DNA of 43,297 nucleotides from a virus (IMGVR_UViG_3300042376_001060:1-43297), one strand, 5' to 3'; positions 29,685 through 39,455 are shown, counted from the first letter of the stretch. Translations and numbers: made by a program. The notes: a model not told the origin generated them from the letters alone.

Positions 29685-30788
29685 ATGGCCGAAGACACGA
29701 CGAATCCCGGGGCAGACGTTTCCGCCGCAGATAGCGCGGTGGAAGATGCTTTCATCGCTCAGATGATGGGCAAGGAAGCGCCGAAGGCCGAGCCCGTGAA
29801 GGTGGAAGAGAAGCCCGCCCCGGTCGAGCCGACCGCCGATGCCGAGCCCGCCACCGAGGACGAGCAGGACGCTGGCGACGAAACCCCCGAGGAAGCCGAG
29901 GAGCCCGCGAACGACGCGGCCCCGACGATCACGCCCCGCATGGCGCGTCTTGCCGAGCGGTTCCTCACGGGCGGATTCCGCTACAGCACGGCCCGCGTGG
30001 ACAAGTTCGATGACGCCGGGCTTGTGCAGGAAGCCGAAGCACGCGCCACCGAAACCCTCAAACTTGCCAAGTACCCCGAGCGTGTCATCAAGGCGATGAC
30101 CCCGGACGAACGCTTTCAGGCCGCACTCGAATGGCGTCCGCGCCTCGTTGCCGCCCAACAGGAATACTCCCGGTCGAAGGCCAACGGCCTCCCGGCGAAA
30201 CAGACCATCGGGGAAGGCCGCACGTCGGCCCGTACCCAGCCTTTGCCCGGAGCGGTGAAGGACTCCGACCCTACGGGGTTGGACGATGAACTCGATTTGG
30301 CTGATCCCGCCGTGAAGACGGCGTATCAGAAACTTCGAGCCGAGAAAGAAGCCTTGGAACAGCGGACCGCCGCGCTTACGCGCCGCGTCACCGTTGAGAA
30401 CTTGGCTTCCGCAATCGGGACCGTGGATGACGATCGGCCCGGTGTGGCCGACGACCACGAAGCAGTGTTGGCCGCAGCGAAAGACATCGCTCATTCGTCC
30501 AACCTCGATTTCGATGAAATCGCGGCCACGGGCGGGGATGAGCTTGTCCGTCTCGTGGAGCGGGCTGCTGATGAACTTCGGTTCACCAGAAAGCCCCGCG
30601 AGCGAGCGGCGAGCACTCTGCAAGTGAATCGGACACCGAAGACTCCCCCGCGTCCTTCCGGGCGTGGTGGCAGCGTGCGAGCGATGACCGACGACGCCAA
30701 AGATCAGGCGGCGGTTGAAGCGATCATGTCTGCCAAGGGGGATCTGAACCGGGCGTCCGCGATTTACGGGCAGCGTGTGAGTCAGTAG
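29685..30788 (+). CDS. Scaffold-like protein
   Basis: 367 residues. The first 80 are very acidic and Pro/Ala/Glu-rich; the middle (140-200) is charged helix; the C-terminus is basic with PPRPSGRGG. This acidic-to-basic, helix-rich build and position directly before the capsid gene match scaffolding proteins, which guide capsid assembly and leave the head. No protease motif seen. Assignment by composition and order only. Confidence 0.65.
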   Translation: MAEDTTNPGADVSAADSAVEDAFIAQMMGKEAPKAEPVKVEEKPAPVEPTADAEPATEDEQDAGDETPEEAEEPANDAAPTITPRMARLAERFLTGGFRYSTARVDKFDDAGLVQEAEARATETLKLAKYPERVIKAMTPDERFQAALEWRPRLVAAQQEYSRSKANGLPAKQTIGEGRTSARTQPLPGAVKDSDPTGLDDELDLADPAVKTAYQKLRAEKEALEQRTAALTRRVTVENLASAIGTVDDDRPGVADDHEAVLAAAKDIAHSSNLDFDEIAATGGDELVRLVERAADELRFTRKPRERAASTLQVNRTPKTPPRPSGRGGSVRAMTDDAKDQAAVEAIMSAKGDLNRASAIYGQRVSQ

Positions 30789-30815
30789 CGGCGGGGCCTG
30801 TAAAGGGCCTCCCAA

Positions 30816-31961
30816 ATGTCAGCTTTCTCCACGTCCGCAGCCTCCGCAGTCGCCGCCTTTATCAACTTGCGGCGCGAGCACGTCGTTCGTCCCGACAAGA
30901 TCCTTCGTTCCGATCAGCCTCAGACTTGGATTCTGACGGAACTGATGAAGTCGGGTTTCCGCCAGACCCTCGACTATGGCGATCCCATCGTCGGCTTCTG
31001 GTACCCCCAGACCGCCAGCAACTTCACGCAGATCATCCCCGGCCAGACCCGCGCCCCCGTGGACGTGGCGGCCCCGGTGCGGTTTGCGATCGGTCGCACG
31101 TACAGCGAGAACTCCCGCAAGTGGACGGACGCTGAAATCAAGATCACCGGCGGAACCGCGTCGGAACTGAAAGCGTGCTACCAGAAGTACAAGCTCCTGA
31201 TCGACTCCGATCTGGAGGGTGAGCACAAGCGGCGCACCGAGGGCCTGTTTACCGCCGCGCCGTCCGCCGCGATGGAACAGACCGGCGTTCCCCTGTCGCC
31301 GCCCCAGTCGATTTCCCAGATCATCTGTGAAGAGTCTTCGGGCATCCCGACCGGTTCGGGCCTGACGACCATTCAGGGCATCAACCCGACGACCTACTCG
31401 GGCTGGAAGCCGCAGCGCGAGACCTACGACCCCAACAACATCACCGACGATGCCTTGGGCCTGTGGAACGCCTTCACCCGCATCACGAAAAAGTGCATGT
31501 GGGAACCGGTGCCGGGCGGCATGGGCGAGATGTACAAGGAAACCGGCAAGGCAAAGAAGTTCTTCGCTACGAACCTTGACGGCGACACGGTCTACGCCCG
31601 CATTATGAAGGGCGCGAACGACTACACCCGTGCGGGCGCGAACGACCCGTCTTACATGGGCAACAACTACTTCGGCATCCCGATCAAGTACATCAAGGGT
31701 TACGACGACGCCTTCCTCGACTCGACTTCGGCGACGGCGTACAGCCGTGCGTGGCAGAACGGTCAGCCGCGTTTCCAGTTGATCGACACCGAGTACCTCT
31801 ACTTCAAGGCCGACCCCGAGAAGTGGATGTGGAAGTCTCCGGCCCGCGAGATTTCGACGCTCTCGTACGATGCGTACGCGCAGTTCATGCGTACGGACGG
31901 CAACCTCCTGACGCACGCCCGCGAGCGTCTGGGCATCATCGTCCCGAACACCGTGGCCTGA
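30816..31961 (+). CDS. Major capsid protein
   Basis: 381 residues, no Cys-rich or catalytic motifs, mixed alpha/beta. It follows the scaffold-like gene, precedes a decoration-like gene, and is bounded by its own terminator, all fitting the major capsid protein. Segments such as TLDYGDPIVGFWYP and FGIPIKYIKGYDDAFLD are typical of head proteins, but I do not match it to a named family. Confidence 0.75.
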   Translation: MSAFSTSAASAVAAFINLRREHVVRPDKILRSDQPQTWILTELMKSGFRQTLDYGDPIVGFWYPQTASNFTQIIPGQTRAPVDVAAPVRFAIGRTYSENSRKWTDAEIKITGGTASELKACYQKYKLLIDSDLEGEHKRRTEGLFTAAPSAAMEQTGVPLSPPQSISQIICEESSGIPTGSGLTTIQGINPTTYSGWKPQRETYDPNNITDDALGLWNAFTRITKKCMWEPVPGGMGEMYKETGKAKKFFATNLDGDTVYARIMKGANDYTRAGANDPSYMGNNYFGIPIKYIKGYDDAFLDSTSATAYSRAWQNGQPRFQLIDTEYLYFKADPEKWMWKSPAREISTLSYDAYAQFMRTDGNLLTHARERLGIIVPNTVA

Positions 31962-31973
31962 TTCACAACACCC

Positions 31974-32001
31974 GGCGAAGCCCCTACGGGGGCTCGCCTT
32001 T
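31974..32001 (+). terminator. Terminator after the capsid gene (TACG loop)
   Basis: GGCG-A-AGCCCC (31974-31984) pairs with GGGGCT-CGCC (31989-31998) around TACG, one bulge, then TTT. A UNCG-type tetraloop makes the hairpin very stable. The T run is short. Confidence 0.65.
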
Positions 32002-32019
32002 GCACAAGGAAACACTCTC

Positions 32020-32595
32020 ATGCTTCTCGATCAGTCCTCAAACAAGCCCGGGTCCACGATGGCTCTGGTCGTGCGAAAGCTCGTCAATCGCACGGGCACG
32101 ACCCTCGCCCCCGGTTCGCTTGTGTCGTTCAACCTCGACTTCGCCGCGACCTCTGGTCAGGCGATGACCGGCATCAATCCGTCCGACTCCACAGACGGGG
32201 CGGCCGGGTACGTGTTCGGCGCTGCCATTGCTCCGACCACGGCCAACATCCGCAAGATGATGGCGATTGTCGATCCCAGCCGCACATCCAGCGTGGCCGA
32301 CAACGACACCTTTGACGCGATCTTTCAGGGCACGGGCGTCCAGTGTCTCATTGAGCCCTCGTCCGGCGCGGGCGTGGGCGAGTGGCTGGTGGGCACGAAC
32401 GGTCAGTACTACGCGACGGGTCAGACCGACACGGAACTTGGCGGTACGGCGGCGGCCAACGCCACCAACATCGTGAAGGTGGTTGGTCAGCTTCTCGAAG
32501 CTGGTCCCACCGGCGCATCGGCGGCCCTCAAGTCCGTCAACTTCTGGGGCGGGATCCCGTTTGCGGGTCTCGTCTGCAAGGCTGGCGCTTCCTAA
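32020..32595 (+). CDS. Capsid decoration-like protein
   Basis: 191 residues, beta-rich, Gly/Thr/Ala-rich, no charged catalytic cluster. AAGGAA precedes the ATG. The segment LVNRTGTTLAPGSLVSF and the position after the capsid gene resemble small head-decorating proteins. Assigned by context. Confidence 0.6.
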   Translation: MLLDQSSNKPGSTMALVVRKLVNRTGTTLAPGSLVSFNLDFAATSGQAMTGINPSDSTDGAAGYVFGAAIAPTTANIRKMMAIVDPSRTSSVADNDTFDAIFQGTGVQCLIEPSSGAGVGEWLVGTNGQYYATGQTDTELGGTAAANATNIVKVVGQLLEAGPTGASAALKSVNFWGGIPFAGLVCKAGAS

Positions 32596-32604
32596 CCCCC
32601 TCCG

Positions 32605-32636
32605 GCTCGCGTGCCCTTGCGGGTGCGCGGGCTTTT
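32605..32636 (+). terminator. Terminator/attenuator touching the next start codon
   Basis: Arms 32605-32616 and 32621-32632 give a 12-bp stem (three G-T pairs) with loop TTGC, followed by TTTT; the ATG of the adaptor gene is the next base (32637). Strong intrinsic-terminator geometry. Confidence 0.7.
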
Positions 32637-33350
32637 ATGCTGACCAAGGGTGAATATCTCGACCTCATGCGGCACGCGATCGGCGGAGCGAATCCGGCGA
32701 CGGGTCATTCGCTGGACGCGACGTTTCAGCGGGCGGGTCGGGCACTCTTTGGGGCGTATTCGTGGCCGTGGCGGTTCCGTGGGCCGGTGACGCTGAACGC
32801 GGTGGCGAACGAGTACGACATCGACCTCCCCGAGAACTTCGGCTCGGTGGTGTCGCTGGTGGTGCCCAACAACATCACGATTCAGATCCACTGGACAACG
32901 CCCGAGCAGGTCATCGAAAGGCGGCGTTTCCCGTGGGGCGGCTTGTGCTACTTCGTGTCTACGCACGGGTGGACGGGACAGGTGACGCCGGGCGTGGCCC
33001 CGACCAAAAAGCTGATGATCGACCGGCTTCCGACGACGGACGGGACGCCCACGTTTGAACTGACGTACTTGAAAGACTGGGTGGATTTGGCTGGGGACAA
33101 CGACGTGCCCGACATGCCGCCCGAGATGGAGGAATCGCTGATTCGTCTGTGTCGGGCGCGGGCGTGGAGTCTGGAGAACGACGGCGAGCATCCGGACGAG
33201 GCACGGGCAAAGGCGGAGATGAAGGATCAGTGGCAGGAGTACGGGCGTTCTCAGCGCGTGCTGGGACGTGTTCGTGGCGGTGCGGGTGACAGGCCAAGGC
33301 GGACGGTGAGCGGTGGTCACGGGGCTTACCCCCCGGGCTTCATCATTTGA
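32637..33350 (+). CDS. Head-tail adaptor / tail tubular A-like protein
   Basis: 237 residues. Helical N-terminus (GEYLDLMRHAIGGANP), central beta region and C-terminal helices match the build of podovirus adaptors that dock beneath the portal (T7 gp11 or P22 gp4 class). It lies downstream of the capsid, before propeller-like nozzle proteins. No Shine-Dalgarno site: the start abuts the terminator-like stem. Confidence 0.6.
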   Translation: MLTKGEYLDLMRHAIGGANPATGHSLDATFQRAGRALFGAYSWPWRFRGPVTLNAVANEYDIDLPENFGSVVSLVVPNNITIQIHWTTPEQVIERRRFPWGGLCYFVSTHGWTGQVTPGVAPTKKLMIDRLPTTDGTPTFELTYLKDWVDLAGDNDVPDMPPEMEESLIRLCRARAWSLENDGEHPDEARAKAEMKDQWQEYGRSQRVLGRVRGGAGDRPRRTVSGGHGAYPPGFII

Positions 33351-33358
33351 CATTTCAT

Positions 33359-33450
33359 CCCGGGAAACCGGGGCACATCTCGGGCGGGTTTGTTCCCGTT
33401 CGAGGTTTTCCGGGGCTTACGCCCCAACCGCGCCGGGGTCGGTGAACACC
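33359..33450 (+). other. Untranslated leader with stable hairpins
   Basis: CCCGG-GAAA-CCGGG (GNRA loop, near 33359-33372), GGGG-CTTACG-CCCC (near 33412-33425) and GGGGT...ACCCC (33434-33451) lie in the 116-base gap before ATG 33467, whose binding site is AAGGAG. No promoter evident. Confidence 0.45.
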
Positions 33451-33466
33451 CCAAGGAGTCTGAGTC

Positions 33467-34246
33467 ATGCCCAGTCCTGTTGAAACGAAGCGTTTGGCAA
33501 AGGAGCAGATTGCATTCAAGTCGGGGATCGGCCCGCTCGGGATTGGACCCGACGAATGGACGTGCAGCCTGTACGACCCGTTCGAGCGGCTTCCCGCTAC
33601 GTCGGTGGCTGCGGGCACCAACCCGAACTTCATTCTCGGCGGTGCGGGTACCGAGACCATCGCCCACTCAACCACGGGCGGCGGCCTGTTGCTCGGCACG
33701 GGCGGCACGGACGACAACTCGGTTTCGCTTCTCCCGTCCACGACCTCGCAGTGGGGCGTGACGCGGCTGGCGAACCTGACCCGCGAGCACTGGCTTTCGT
33801 CGATCGTCGAAGTGGGTGCGTCCATCGCTTCCACGGCGATCATCTGGGGGCTCAAACTCACGGACACGAACGCCACGGCCTCTCCGTACAAGACCGACGC
33901 CGATCAGTTGCTTGTCGTGTTCGACACCGACGGGATTGATATTGACCCCGCGACCGGTCAGGCCGACATTGCGGCCAGCCAGCCCAACTTCTACTTCGTC
34001 TACTCCATCGGTGGGTCGGACTACGCAATCGACACGGGCGTCAAGGTGGTTGCCAGCACCGATTACAAGTTCGACATTCGCATCGGTCGGGACGGCAAGG
34101 CGTCTCTCTACATCAATGACGCATGGATTCACACGACTCCGATCCTGACGGCGGCGGCGGCGTTCCTCCCCTACTACGCGGGCTACACGCGCACGGGCGG
34201 GGCCAAGACCAATTCGCTCCGCTTCTTCAAGTACCTTGGTCGCTAA
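33467..34246 (+). CDS. Jelly-roll-like structural protein
   Basis: 259 residues. Beta-rich; the segment from about 100 to 259 (IVEVGASIASTAIIWGLKLT ... YKFDIRIGRDGKASLYIND) has the pattern of concanavalin/laminin-G-like domains found in virion proteins. Could bind glycans or other tail proteins. Next gene follows after GGAGG. Confidence 0.6.
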   Translation: MPSPVETKRLAKEQIAFKSGIGPLGIGPDEWTCSLYDPFERLPATSVAAGTNPNFILGGAGTETIAHSTTGGGLLLGTGGTDDNSVSLLPSTTSQWGVTRLANLTREHWLSSIVEVGASIASTAIIWGLKLTDTNATASPYKTDADQLLVVFDTDGIDIDPATGQADIAASQPNFYFVYSIGGSDYAIDTGVKVVASTDYKFDIRIGRDGKASLYINDAWIHTTPILTAAAAFLPYYAGYTRTGGAKTNSLRFFKYLGR

Positions 34247-34255
34247 GGAGGCTAC

Positions 34256-35872
34256 GTGGCCGACGGCGTGATTGACCTCAAACCTCCCGTCAAGGGCGTC
34301 GATGAAAGCCTTCCCGCAAGGGCTCAGGCTGATTTGACGTGCCCGGACGCGCAGAACGTGCGAGGCACGCCGTCACTGTCCGACGACCTCACGGTGGGCA
34401 AGCGGGACGGGTACGCGAAGGCGTTCACCAATGCGGCGGGGGGCGGTGCTGGGGCTCCGGGGTCGGGCCTTATTGCCGCCCTCCGCGCTTCTTCTACTTC
34501 ACCGAGCACGGCGGGAAACTACGTGCCGGTGGTTGAGCGGTGGTCGGGCTACCAGATCGACACGGATTACAGCGGGTTCAAGATCGGGACCGATCTGCGG
34601 GGCGAGTACGTGCGGTTCTCGCGGAAGGTTGGGGCGGAGTACGGGGCGAACGGTTGGCAGGGATCGACCGTCCCCCCGAACACGTCAATTGTCTTAGTGA
34701 GAACCGGTTCTCAGTTTACGGTGACGCACGCGGCGGCCTTGTCGAACTTTGCCGATTCCTACGGGCTGGGGTTCGCGTCCACGTTCAACACGTCGAACGA
34801 CATGCAGATCCAGTTGTACTGCTACCCCCGGGCGCGGGCGGCAAACGACTTTATCGAGTGTCACAACGTTGGCCCGTTCGTGCGTGGGCATCCGAATCTC
34901 GGCTACTACGTGTGGGCGTATCTGGAACGCACGGCCGAGAACGAGGTGCGGCTTGTCATCGAATCTGTGGAGGGTGCGGCGGTCACGAACATCGCCACGG
35001 GTTCGTCAATTTCTCTCGGTGGTGGGGCGACACTCAGCAACAACTGTCAGATCCGGCTCGTGGCGACGCAGACGGGTATCGAGGCGAGGCTGAACTGGCC
35101 GGACGTGCTGGGCACCGAGGAAGTCAAGGTGTCGGCGGCGAGCACGCGGGGCGCGAACACGGCGTATGTAGCCTATTCGACGCTGGCAGTTTCCACGTTC
35201 CGCGCGGGCGAGGTGGTGACTCAGGCGACGAGCGGGGCCACCGGGATCGTTCTGGAGGACGTGACGGACAGCACCACGGGCTATCTGGTCCTGTGGGTGA
35301 CGAGCGGGACGTTCAACGGGACCAACAACCTGACCGGCGGAACGAGCGGGACCACGGCCACGGCTACGGGCGTTGTCACTACCCCCAACGCCCGAGCGGG
35401 CTGGTTCTTCAAGTCCCCGGCGTCGTCTTTCCCCGGCAGCGAACCCGGTTACTTCCGTCGCGTCACGGGCATGGACTTTGCCAAACTGGTCCCGCCCGAG
35501 CCGGAAGTTATCGCGGAGATTCTGGGGACGAACACGCAGGTGGGCGCGGCCCGGTACTACATGCCGCCCAACTGGGAAGGCATCGACATCGACGTGACGC
35601 AGACGGGTACCGAGCTTACCCGCGTCATCGGCGGTACCGAAGGGTTTTCGACCAACACGGCGCAGCGGGTTCCGATGGTTGACGATCAGGCCGACGTGGT
35701 GCTTGGTCCGAACACGAATCCGGCGAACCGATCGGGTCTGCTTTCAATCGAGCTTTGGGCAACTACCCCGCCCGACGAGTTCTATGAGGTAGAGGTACGT
35801 CTCCGCGACGTGAACGCAACCGAGGATGATCGGGTCGGCGCGTTCTTCTTTGGGGAGAACCTTCACGAATGA
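34256..35872 (+). CDS. Nozzle/tail tubular protein, N-terminal strap type
   Basis: 538 residues from GTG with AAGGAGG upstream. The first 60 residues (DLKPPVKGVDESLPARAQAD...CPDAQNVR...GKRDGY) are a strap pattern I recognise at the start of propeller-type tail nozzle proteins. A jelly-roll-like region (about 90-290) and Thr/Gly-rich beta region follow, but no propeller. The propeller-like part is in the next gene (ATGA overlap), suggesting a split nozzle. Confidence 0.55.
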   Translation: MADGVIDLKPPVKGVDESLPARAQADLTCPDAQNVRGTPSLSDDLTVGKRDGYAKAFTNAAGGGAGAPGSGLIAALRASSTSPSTAGNYVPVVERWSGYQIDTDYSGFKIGTDLRGEYVRFSRKVGAEYGANGWQGSTVPPNTSIVLVRTGSQFTVTHAAALSNFADSYGLGFASTFNTSNDMQIQLYCYPRARAANDFIECHNVGPFVRGHPNLGYYVWAYLERTAENEVRLVIESVEGAAVTNIATGSSISLGGGATLSNNCQIRLVATQTGIEARLNWPDVLGTEEVKVSAASTRGANTAYVAYSTLAVSTFRAGEVVTQATSGATGIVLEDVTDSTTGYLVLWVTSGTFNGTNNLTGGTSGTTATATGVVTTPNARAGWFFKSPASSFPGSEPGYFRRVTGMDFAKLVPPEPEVIAEILGTNTQVGAARYYMPPNWEGIDIDVTQTGTELTRVIGGTEGFSTNTAQRVPMVDDQADVVLGPNTNPANRSGLLSIELWATTPPDEFYEVEVRLRDVNATEDDRVGAFFFGENLHE

Positions 35873-37830
35873 GCAGCACTGGCATCGTCAGTCCGAGCAC
35901 GGGTCCGGGCGGAACGTTCAGCGGAACGCCGCATTCTGGCGGTGGCGGCATGACCACGCGGGCTCTGAAAGTGGTGCCGTCGTGGGTCAAGAGCGCGGTT
36001 ACGCAGGGGATCAATCAGACGTACATGCTGAATATCCGGCTGATCGAGGTGAACGGCACGGACGCCGATTACCACATCATGCTTGACGAAGTTCAGCTTG
36101 ACATCGACGACACGACGCTGAACAACACCGACCGGCACCTCCCGATTTGGTGTACCGAGAATCGGGTCAAGTTCAAGGTTGTCCCCTACGACTCGACAAG
36201 CTCCACGACGATCGCACAGACCGGCTGGGTGGAAGTGTCGATCAATGGCTATCTGGTCGCACGGTTGAGCCCGAAGCACAGCATCCACCCCAACAGCACG
36301 GGGCTGGACTTCGGCGGCACGATTACGTCGGCGGGATCCAAGTGGTGTGGAGTGTCGGTCGATGGCGGGTCCTTTACGACTCCGACCGGGACAAGCACGG
36401 GCCTCCCGGCCAAGGCGTTCGGCGCTCGCATCATCCGCCCGCAGGCGGCGGTGACGCCCCCGACCAATCCCGGCATCCCCGACATTGTGGCGTTCACGCC
36501 CGGTCAGGTGGACGTGGGCACGCTGGACGTGGAATCGACGCTGACGACCTGTACCAACACGGCAACGGCGCTGACGGGCCGCGAGGTCGAAGCGGCAACG
36601 ATGCTCACCACCATTACGGCAATCAACGCTTCTCCGAGGACGTATGTGTTTGCGGTGGACGGGACGACGTGCCGGATCATCGACCCCATCGGCCGGACGG
36701 TCAACAACTGGACGAACACAACCGGCGTCACTCCGCTTGAACTGTGCCGCGTGATCGGCGTTTGGCGTGGTCGGTTCTTCCTCGCCAACTACGACGCAAA
36801 TCCGACGTACTGGGCGCTGTCCAAGATCGTTCGGGCGTCCAACGACGCGGTGACGGCGGACCTTTGGACGACCGGCGGAAGCGACCCGACTCGGGCGTTT
36901 GCGGGTACCGCGAGCGACTCGCCCGGCGTGCCCGGTTCGGCGGTGACGGCGTTTACGGAGTTGGACAACGGACGGGCGTTCATGGGCTGTGCGGGCGAAT
37001 GCTTCGTGTTCGACGGCGATCCGGGGTACGGCGGTCGGCTCCTGAAGGTGTCAAGCGAAACGGGCGTACTTGGTCCCCGTGCTTTGGCGTTTGACGAGGA
37101 AGACAACCTCTACTTCATGGGGCCGTCCGGCCTGTTCATTATGCCCAAGGGCACGACCGACGTGCAGAACCTTTCGGGCAACCGACTTACGTCGATCCTG
37201 AACCGCGTGAACACCAACACGACGCTGATCGAGTTGGTGTACGACTCAGGCCGCCGGACCATGATGGTGTTCCTGACGCCCCGAAGCGGCCAGAGCGCTG
37301 GCACCCATGCGGCGATTGAACCCGCACAGAAAGCATTCTGGAAGGACGTTCTTCCGCTCCGGTTCGGCCCGCTTGGGGTGTGCAAGATTGACGGCGAATC
37401 GCCGGACTCGCGCCGGTTCCTCATTATCGGCCGCGACGGGTTCATCCGCCGCCCGATCGTGGATCGACGGGACGACGACGGGGACGCGATTGACGCATGG
37501 GTGCGGTTTCCGGTCATTGAGACCGCGAGCGGAACCCGAAAGATCATGGCGGTTGAGATTCAGGCGGTCGGCTCGGTCGGAACCGGCTCGGTCGATTGGA
37601 CGGTCAGGGCGGATCAGTCGGCGTCTCAGGTGCTCGCTCAGGGTGTTGACGACGATGGGCGGGCAGAGGGCGAGTGGTTTACGGTCAAGGCGGGATTCCA
37701 AGTCCCGCAGCGGCTTCGAATCAATGATGGGGCGATTCAGGTTCAGATCAGGCAGACGAGCGGCGGCGAATCGTTCTCGCTGGAGCGGGTGGTTCTCAAG
37801 ACGAAAGACGGCGGACCCCGGCGGGTCTAG
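35869..37830 (+). CDS. Propeller-like tail nozzle protein
   Basis: 653 residues, ATGA overlap. Gly-rich start (10-28), then beta domains. From about 290 repeated strands end in short turns such as RVIGVWRGRFFLANYD, NGRAFMGCAGECFVFDGDPG, EDNLYFMGPSGLFIM, and RRFLIIGRDGFIRRP, the pattern of a beta-propeller in podovirus tail nozzles (T7 gp12 class). It would form the distal tail tube. Confidence 0.55.
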   Translation: MSSTGIVSPSTGPGGTFSGTPHSGGGGMTTRALKVVPSWVKSAVTQGINQTYMLNIRLIEVNGTDADYHIMLDEVQLDIDDTTLNNTDRHLPIWCTENRVKFKVVPYDSTSSTTIAQTGWVEVSINGYLVARLSPKHSIHPNSTGLDFGGTITSAGSKWCGVSVDGGSFTTPTGTSTGLPAKAFGARIIRPQAAVTPPTNPGIPDIVAFTPGQVDVGTLDVESTLTTCTNTATALTGREVEAATMLTTITAINASPRTYVFAVDGTTCRIIDPIGRTVNNWTNTTGVTPLELCRVIGVWRGRFFLANYDANPTYWALSKIVRASNDAVTADLWTTGGSDPTRAFAGTASDSPGVPGSAVTAFTELDNGRAFMGCAGECFVFDGDPGYGGRLLKVSSETGVLGPRALAFDEEDNLYFMGPSGLFIMPKGTTDVQNLSGNRLTSILNRVNTNTTLIELVYDSGRRTMMVFLTPRSGQSAGTHAAIEPAQKAFWKDVLPLRFGPLGVCKIDGESPDSRRFLIIGRDGFIRRPIVDRRDDDGDAIDAWVRFPVIETASGTRKIMAVEIQAVGSVGTGSVDWTVRADQSASQVLAQGVDDDGRAEGEWFTVKAGFQVPQRLRINDGAIQVQIRQTSGGESFSLERVVLKTKDGGPRRV

Positions 37831-37840
37831 GAGGTGCATT

Positions 37841-38521
37841 GTGGCAGAAGACGGATTCTTCTCAGACTTCAAATCGACGGACGCTCTGGGGCTTGGGCTT
37901 GCGGGCGCAGGGACTATTGCATCGGCCTTGTCGGACAAGAAGCGAAAGAAGCGGCTCGCCCAACTCCGAACCTCCATGCTGGAGGCGGCGGACGCTGGCG
38001 GGTCCAATGCCCGTGGTCGCGTGGCTCAGGCTGCAAGGCTCTCATCCGGGAACGCCGCCCAGACCTCGATCAATCGCGGGTTCAACAACTCCACCGTCGC
38101 CACCGACGCCGCCACGGGCGTTACGATGAACGCGGCGGACCAGATGGCGGGGATCGACACCGAGGTTGGCAACCAGAAGGCGGGGATCTTGGCCAACACG
38201 TTTGACAGCGGGCAGGAGGCGGATCAGTCCGGGCTCGGTCAGGCGGTCGGGATGATCTTGGCCCGGCGCATGGGTCGTGGTGGCGGTGACGAGTCGGGCG
38301 ACAAGGGCGGGTCCGGTGTGACGCAGGACGCTCAGGACGCTTCCCCGGTCATGCAGCCCAACGGTGATCCGGGCACCAACTCCAACACATTCAGCGAGTA
38401 CGGGCCGCCCCCTCTGGAAACGGCGACGCAGCCGACACTTGTGGCCGATGCGGTGGGTGCCCAGTTGCGGGCGCGGCGGGCAAGGCGTGGCGGATACGGT
38501 CAACTCAGCGGGATTGCCTGA
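37841..38521 (+). CDS. Small ejection-type internal virion protein
   Basis: 226 residues from GTG with GGAGG 6 bases upstream. A Gly/Ala-rich hydrophobic helix (17-31, LGLGLAGAGTIASAL) precedes a basic/helical region, then a Gly/Asp/Ser/Pro-rich tail. This matches small podovirus ejection proteins that help form a conduit across the envelope. Position before the larger ones supports it. Confidence 0.6.
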   Translation: MAEDGFFSDFKSTDALGLGLAGAGTIASALSDKKRKKRLAQLRTSMLEAADAGGSNARGRVAQAARLSSGNAAQTSINRGFNNSTVATDAATGVTMNAADQMAGIDTEVGNQKAGILANTFDSGQEADQSGLGQAVGMILARRMGRGGGDESGDKGGSGVTQDAQDASPVMQPNGDPGTNSNTFSEYGPPPLETATQPTLVADAVGAQLRARRARRGGYGQLSGIA

Positions 38522-38531
38522 AAGGGTCAAC

Positions 38532-39455
38532 ATGCCTCGGCAGCCGATGATTTTGGACATTCCCAGCAAGCCCGGCGGTGTGTCAAGTCTGATCCAAGGA
38601 CTGACACAGGGCTTTATGCAGGGCACGATGGAACAGGAACGCGAGGACCGCAACGCCCGGTTGCGGCGCGAGCTTTATCGTCAGCAGTTGGACCGCGAGA
38701 ACGCGAACTACCAGCGGTCCCGTGCCGACAAGGTGGCGGACACGGAGGAGGCTCGTAAGTACGAGCAGGGCCAGTATGCGACGCGGCGGGCCGACACGCT
38801 GGCGGAACAGTTGCGGAAGCAGCAGCAGGACGCGGAACAAGCTCGGGCGCTGGCTCAGGCTGGCGGGTTGCCCGTGGAACAGGCGATGCCCGAGGGCGTG
38901 CAGGGTCCGGGTCCGATGATGGACTATGGCAAGGTTGGCCCGCAGGGTGTCGGGCAGTTGATCGGCGACCGCCGGATGCGGGACCAGAACGCGGCGATGA
39001 TGCAGGACCGCATGGCGGACAACGAGCGGCAAGATCGTGGTCTTGAACTTCGCCAACGGGCCGGTGAAAGCGCCGAAGACTACCGCAACCGAATGTTCGA
39101 CCTCCGGGAGCAGGGCCAGACGTTCAATCAGGACATTGCCCAACGCAGGCTGCAAGAAGAGATGCGGACCAACCGCGTCCGCGAGCAGCGTGGCTACCAA
39201 GGGCTTTCCCCGGCCGACAAGGCGCGTGCGGAGAACTGGGGCCGCGAGCTTGGGTATTTGTACGAACTCCGAAGGGACGTAAAGAAGCGTCGGGCGTCGG
39301 GTCTGTCGATGGACGAAGTGATGCAGCAGATCCTTGCGGCGGAAGAAGAACAACAGAAGGTGTTTGGAAACGCCCCCGCTCAGGCACCGACCACGACACC
39401 CAACGACCTCAGCGGCATGAGCGAAGAGGAACTCAGGAAGATCATCGACTCGTAA
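38532..39455 (+). CDS. Coiled-coil ejection-type protein
   Basis: 307 residues; very high Arg/Gln/Glu content and long coiled coil from about 30 to 245, with glycine breaks near 110-135. Composition resembles internal virion proteins of short-tailed phages. No enzyme motif. Confidence 0.6.
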   Translation: MPRQPMILDIPSKPGGVSSLIQGLTQGFMQGTMEQEREDRNARLRRELYRQQLDRENANYQRSRADKVADTEEARKYEQGQYATRRADTLAEQLRKQQQDAEQARALAQAGGLPVEQAMPEGVQGPGPMMDYGKVGPQGVGQLIGDRRMRDQNAAMMQDRMADNERQDRGLELRQRAGESAEDYRNRMFDLREQGQTFNQDIAQRRLQEEMRTNRVREQRGYQGLSPADKARAENWGRELGYLYELRRDVKKRRASGLSMDEVMQQILAAEEEQQKVFGNAPAQAPTTTPNDLSGMSEEELRKIIDS

